This document shows, piece after piece, positions 60,966 to 64,000 of a stretch of 64,000 nucleotides of DNA. The stretch's first letter is position 1, and each line of letters opens with the position of its first letter. A model generated the notes under the pieces. That model made no database searches. It saw only the letters and a program-made list of their open reading frames with translations, and was not told where the DNA came from. The stretch is from Hyphococcus sp. GTDB lineage: Bacteria > Pseudomonadota > Alphaproteobacteria > Caulobacterales > Parvularculaceae. The position numbers and the translations under genes are program-made. The stretch is from NCBI GenBank assembly GCA_028281665.1, contig JANQJK010000003.1, forward strand, positions 118,441-182,440. Direction: 5' to 3'.

Positions 60966-62684
60966 ATGAAGCTTCATTATCTCGGAATCGTGTCTCTGGC
61001 CGCGCTGATGGTCAGCTGCGAAGAGGTCGGTCCCGTTGGTCCGGCAGGCCCCGCGGGTCCTGCGGGCCCAGCCGGCCCGCCAGCGCCGCCGCCGGCGGAA
61101 ACGGGCGAGGAGCCCGAAGACATTGGCGGTCGGGCGATACGTAAGATGGACGGCACGGAAAACAACGAATCATTTACTGAAATCGGTTCGACGTTTGAAC
61201 GTCTGGCGCGTCTGGCCTCGCCGGATTACGCCGATTTCTTCCGCTCGCTGGCGGGCCCGACGCGTCCCGGCGCGCGTGCGATCAGCAACGCCGTCGCCGA
61301 CCAGGCCGGCGCAGATGTTCCCAATTCGTTCGGCACGAGCGATTTCCTTTGGCAATGGGGCCAGTTTCTGGATCATGACATCGATCTGACAGGCGGTTTC
61401 TTCAACACGGCGCCCGATGCGACAGCGGCGAACATTCCGGTGCCAACCGGCGATCCGTTCTTCGATCCGATGAGCACGGGCACGCAAGAGATTCCGTTCA
61501 ACCGCTCTCGCTTCGATCCCACAACCGGCGATGCCGTCGGTAATCCTCGCCGGCAGATTAATGAAATCACGTCGTGGATCGACGCCTCGAATGTATATGG
61601 CTCTGATCTTGAGCGTTCTGTTGCCCTGCGCGAAGGGCCCGACAGTCCGTTCCTGCGCACCAACGGCGACGGTTTGCTGCCGTTGAATACCCTCGGCGTC
61701 GATAACGACAACGGACCGGGCGGCGCGGCGCCGGAAACCATGTTCGCTGCGGGCGACATTCGCGCCAACGAGCAGGTCGGCCTGACTGTAATGCACACGC
61801 TCTTTGTTCGCGAGCATAACCGGCTTGCGGCGGAAGTTCAGACGGCCAATCCGGGCCTTTCGGGCAATGAAGTCTTCTATTTGACGCGCAAGCTTGTCGC
61901 GGCGCAGATGCAGATCATCACTTATGAAGAGTTCTTGCCGGCATTGCTGGGGGCGAGCGCACTAGACGCTTATGCGGGCTACAACTTCACGATCAATGCA
62001 AACATCGCCAACGAGTTTTCAACGGCGGCGTTTCGCTTTGGCCACAGTGCTTTGAGCCCGAACCTCGCGCGCCTCGATGCGGCCCTCAATCCGATTCCGG
62101 CGGGACCGCTTGCATTGCGTGATGCGTTTTTCAATGCGTCGACCTTGCTGACGACGGGCGCCGATATTGAACCGATCCTGCGTGGTCTCGCCATTCAGCC
62201 GCATCAGATGATTGACCAGCTAATTATCGACGATGTGCGCAACTTCCTGTTCGGTCCTCCAGGGGCAGGCGGTTTTGATCTCGCGTCGCTGAACATTCAG
62301 CGCGGCCGCGATCACGGCCTTCCTTCCTATAACGACCTGCGCGTTGCAGTCGGCCTTCCGGCGGCGGCGGCCTTTTCCGATATTTCGTCGGACGCCGGCA
62401 TACAGGCGGACCTCGCCAGCGTTTACGCCAGCGTTGATGATGTCGATGCATGGGTCGGCGGTCTCGCCGAGGATCCGGACGGCGCTTCGCAGCTCGGAGA
62501 ACTGTTCACGAGAATCCTCGTCATTCAATTCACGCGTCTGCGTGATGGCGATCGTTTCTGGTACGAACGCGACCTGACGGCGGGTGAGTTGTCGATGGTG
62601 AGCGGCACGACGCTCTCGGGCGTTATCCGCGCCAACACCGGCATAGGGACGGAGATCCCGGACAACGCGTTCTTCCATCCCTGA
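60966..62684 (+). CDS. Lipoprotein haem peroxidase (animal-type) with collagen-like repeat
   Basis: 572 aa. MKLHYLGIVSLAALMVSC is a lipoprotein signal (Cys18). Right after it come six G-P-x triplets (GPVGPAGPAGPAG…), then a Pro-rich spacer. The rest is an animal haem peroxidase: distal His in WQWGQFLDHDIDLT, FNRSRFDPTTG, INEITSWIDASNVYGSD, MHTLFVREHNRLA, proximal His in AFRFGHSAL, and LNIQRGRDHGLPSYNDLR. It probably sits on the outer membrane or periplasm and oxidises halides or phenols. It may leave through the adjacent T2SS. A TTGACA -35-like box lies at about 60907. Confidence 0.9.
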   Translation: MKLHYLGIVSLAALMVSCEEVGPVGPAGPAGPAGPAGPPAPPPAETGEEPEDIGGRAIRKMDGTENNESFTEIGSTFERLARLASPDYADFFRSLAGPTRPGARAISNAVADQAGADVPNSFGTSDFLWQWGQFLDHDIDLTGGFFNTAPDATAANIPVPTGDPFFDPMSTGTQEIPFNRSRFDPTTGDAVGNPRRQINEITSWIDASNVYGSDLERSVALREGPDSPFLRTNGDGLLPLNTLGVDNDNGPGGAAPETMFAAGDIRANEQVGLTVMHTLFVREHNRLAAEVQTANPGLSGNEVFYLTRKLVAAQMQIITYEEFLPALLGASALDAYAGYNFTINANIANEFSTAAFRFGHSALSPNLARLDAALNPIPAGPLALRDAFFNASTLLTTGADIEPILRGLAIQPHQMIDQLIIDDVRNFLFGPPGAGGFDLASLNIQRGRDHGLPSYNDLRVAVGLPAAAAFSDISSDAGIQADLASVYASVDDVDAWVGGLAEDPDGASQLGELFTRILVIQFTRLRDGDRFWYERDLTAGELSMVSGTTLSGVIRANTGIGTEIPDNAFFHP

Positions 62685-62716
62685 TTCGTTGTTGCGCAAA
62701 TAAGCGCTTAAAATCG

Positions 62717-62752
62717 AAACCGGCCGGCTGAGCGATCAGCCGGCCGGTTTTT
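62717..62752 (+). terminator. Intrinsic terminator of the peroxidase gene
   Basis: A 15-bp stem AAACCGGCCGGCTGA/TCAGCCGGCCGGTTT with a GCGA loop, 62717-62731 and 62736-62750, followed by TT. Confidence 0.88.
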
Positions 62753-62790
62753 CGCTTGTGGATCCCCGGGAAAACAGGGAAATCTAATTT

Positions 62791-62837
62791 CCACTACATC
62801 TTGCGGATCCCGATCAAACTGTCTCAATATCCTGTAG
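62791..62837 (+). promoter_or_regulatory. Pair of NrdR-like boxes upstream of nrdB
   Basis: CCACTACATCTTGCGG at 62791-62806 and TCTCAATATCCTGTAG at 62822-62837, start-to-start 31 bases, both resembling the NrdR box ACACTATATCTTGTGT. Known NrdR operators come as such pairs about three turns apart. The matches are imperfect. Confidence 0.6.
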
Positions 62838-62888
62838 CTGCGGCCCGATATTCGTCGGGTTTGAGATTCTGAGGAAACAGGAGTTGAG

Positions 62889-63929
62889 ATGCTGGACGCC
62901 GCTGAAACCCAAAGCGCATTACCGGGGCTGCTAACGCCGTCAAAGGCCTACAAGCCGTTCCGCTATCCGTGGGCCCATGATTTCTGGAAACGCCAGCAGC
63001 AGGTCCACTGGATGCCCGAGGAGGTGCCGCTCGGCGAGGACTGCAAGGACTGGGCGAACAAGCTCAACGACGCTGAAAGAAACCTCCTTACACAGATCTT
63101 TCGTTTCTTCACCCAGTCGGACATTGAGGTGAACGACAATTACATGGAGCGCTATGCACGCGTCTTCAAACCGACCGAAATAAAAATGATGCTGTCGGCG
63201 TTTTCGAATATCGAGACGATCCATGTGGCGGCCTATGCGCTTCTTCTTGAAACCATCGGCATGCCGGAGTCGGAGTTTTCGGCGTTTCTCGAATATGAGG
63301 CGATGCGCGACAAGCACGATTTCATGCAGGAGTTCGGCGTCGGCACCTTCGAAGACGTCGCACGCACGCTCGCCATGTTTGGCGCGTTCACCGAAGGGCT
63401 GCAACTATTTGCGTCCTTTGCCATGCTGATGAATTTCCCGCGCTTCAACAAAATGAAGGGCATGGGCCAGATCGTGACCTGGTCGATCCGCGACGAGAGT
63501 CTCCATTGCGAAGGAATGGTTCGCCTCTACCATGCCTTCGCGCGCGAGACCGGGTGCGTCACGCCGACGGTCGCCGACGATATTGTGGATTGCTGCAAGA
63601 CGGTTGTGGGGCTTGAAGACAAGTTCATCGACCTCGCTTTCGAGATGGGGCCGGTCGAGGGCATGACCGCGGACGATATCAAGCGTTACATCCGCTACAT
63701 TGCAGACTGGCGCCTCAGTCAGCTGGATCTGCCGAAGGTTTATGGCGTTGAAAACCACCCGCTTCCTTGGCTGACCGAAATCACCAATGGCGTTGAGCAT
63801 GCCAACTTCTTCGAAGCCCGCGCTACTGAATACTCAAAAGCGGCGACGCGCGGCGAATGGCATGGCGAAGAAGGCGTCTGGACGAATTTCGATCAGTTGA
63901 TGGAAAAACGACGCGCTGCTGCGGGCTGA
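62889..63929 (+). CDS. nrdB: Ribonucleoside-diphosphate reductase beta subunit, class Ia
   Basis: 346 aa. Iron-ligand and radical pattern intact: DIEVNDNY (Asp), NIETIHVAAYALLLETIG with E-x2-H and the Tyr three residues after (E…H…Y), EGLQLFASFAMLMN, and DESLHCEGM with E-x2-H. It holds the tyrosyl radical for NDP reduction with NrdA (not in window). Strong SD (AGGA in ACAGGAGTTGAG). Terminated by the window's convergent gene. Confidence 0.96.
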   Translation: MLDAAETQSALPGLLTPSKAYKPFRYPWAHDFWKRQQQVHWMPEEVPLGEDCKDWANKLNDAERNLLTQIFRFFTQSDIEVNDNYMERYARVFKPTEIKMMLSAFSNIETIHVAAYALLLETIGMPESEFSAFLEYEAMRDKHDFMQEFGVGTFEDVARTLAMFGAFTEGLQLFASFAMLMNFPRFNKMKGMGQIVTWSIRDESLHCEGMVRLYHAFARETGCVTPTVADDIVDCCKTVVGLEDKFIDLAFEMGPVEGMTADDIKRYIRYIADWRLSQLDLPKVYGVENHPLPWLTEITNGVEHANFFEARATEYSKAATRGEWHGEEGVWTNFDQLMEKRRAAAG

Positions 63930-64000
63930 ACCCACAAATAAAAACGTCGGCCCTCGACGCGCTCGAAGCCGGCCCGGAACAGCCAGTCGAGCATCGCCGC
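63893..64000 (-). CDS. C-terminal end of a leftward gene (partial), unknown
   Basis: The minus-strand frame from the window edge reads …MLDWLFRAGFERVEGRRFYLWVQPAAARR… and stops at 63893, overlapping nrdB by about 37 bases. Third codon positions are strongly G/C, as in real genes here. Family not identifiable from so short a piece. Confidence 0.5.
   Translation of the reverse strand, partial: AAMLDWLFRAGFERVEGRRFYLWVQPAAARRFSIN

Overview
The window is high-GC DNA from an alphaproteobacterium. I base this on the gene content (kds cluster, autotransporter, NrdR-type control of a class Ia nrdB), a tRNA-His with an A73 discriminator, and closely packed ATGA-overlapping operons. A Parvularculaceae/Hyphomonadaceae-like host is a guess; nothing here proves the family.

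Layout. 1-3438: the 3' end of an autotransporter gene, a MarR-like winged-helix protein and a divergent LuxR-type response regulator. About 3.6-24.2 kb: a mobilizable genomic island. It is bounded by an inverted pair of 20-bp sequences (each holding two TGGCAAC units) and has an orphan 3' half of a tRNA-Ala(GGC) gene inside its left edge. It carries ardA, a membrane J-domain/zinc-ribbon module, an ankyrin protein, a VirD4/TraD-type coupling protein, a hairpin-packed oriT-like region, a mobC-like gene (frameshifted) and a MobA/VirD2-type relaxase. Next comes one tightly overlapping operon: an excisionase-like HTH protein, a type III restriction subunit (frameshifted), an unknown protein, a type III methyltransferase, a second unknown protein and a UvrD-like helicase with a RelE-like N-terminus. 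I see no integrase and no mating-pair-formation genes.

24.3-45.4 kb: chromosomal cell-envelope genes. tRNA-His, glmS (amino sugar), kdsA-kdsB-phosphatase-like and kdsD (Kdo), rfbB-A-C (dTDP-6-deoxyhexose; rfbD not present), a three-gene CMP-sugar operon (SDR, 2-hydroxyacid dehydrogenase, NeuA-like cytidylyltransferase) next to a GT42-like protein, gmd and fcl (GDP-fucose), sqdB (UDP-sulfoquinovose) divergent from cysH (which supplies sulfite), an ABC-2 polysaccharide exporter and two family-2 glycosyltransferases. Together this looks like a locus for LPS or surface polysaccharide containing deoxy, fucosyl, acidic and possibly sulfonated sugars.

45.4-60.7 kb: a type II secretion system in two divergent blocks (J-K-L-M-C-D-I leftward; E-F-G-H rightward). 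Between them lie a strongly terminated, signal-peptide-bearing 638-aa protein of unknown family, a sulfotransferase and a glycosyltransferase. 60.9-64 kb: a lipoprotein haem peroxidase of the animal type with a short collagen-like repeat, nrdB with a pair of NrdR-like boxes, and the 3' end of one leftward gene.

Most unusual: the island's hairpin array and its five-component type III R-M/helicase operon; two +1 frameshifts in the island; the sqdB/cysH pair; the GT42-like protein beside a CMP-sugar synthetase; and the unknown secreted protein nested within the T2SS locus.
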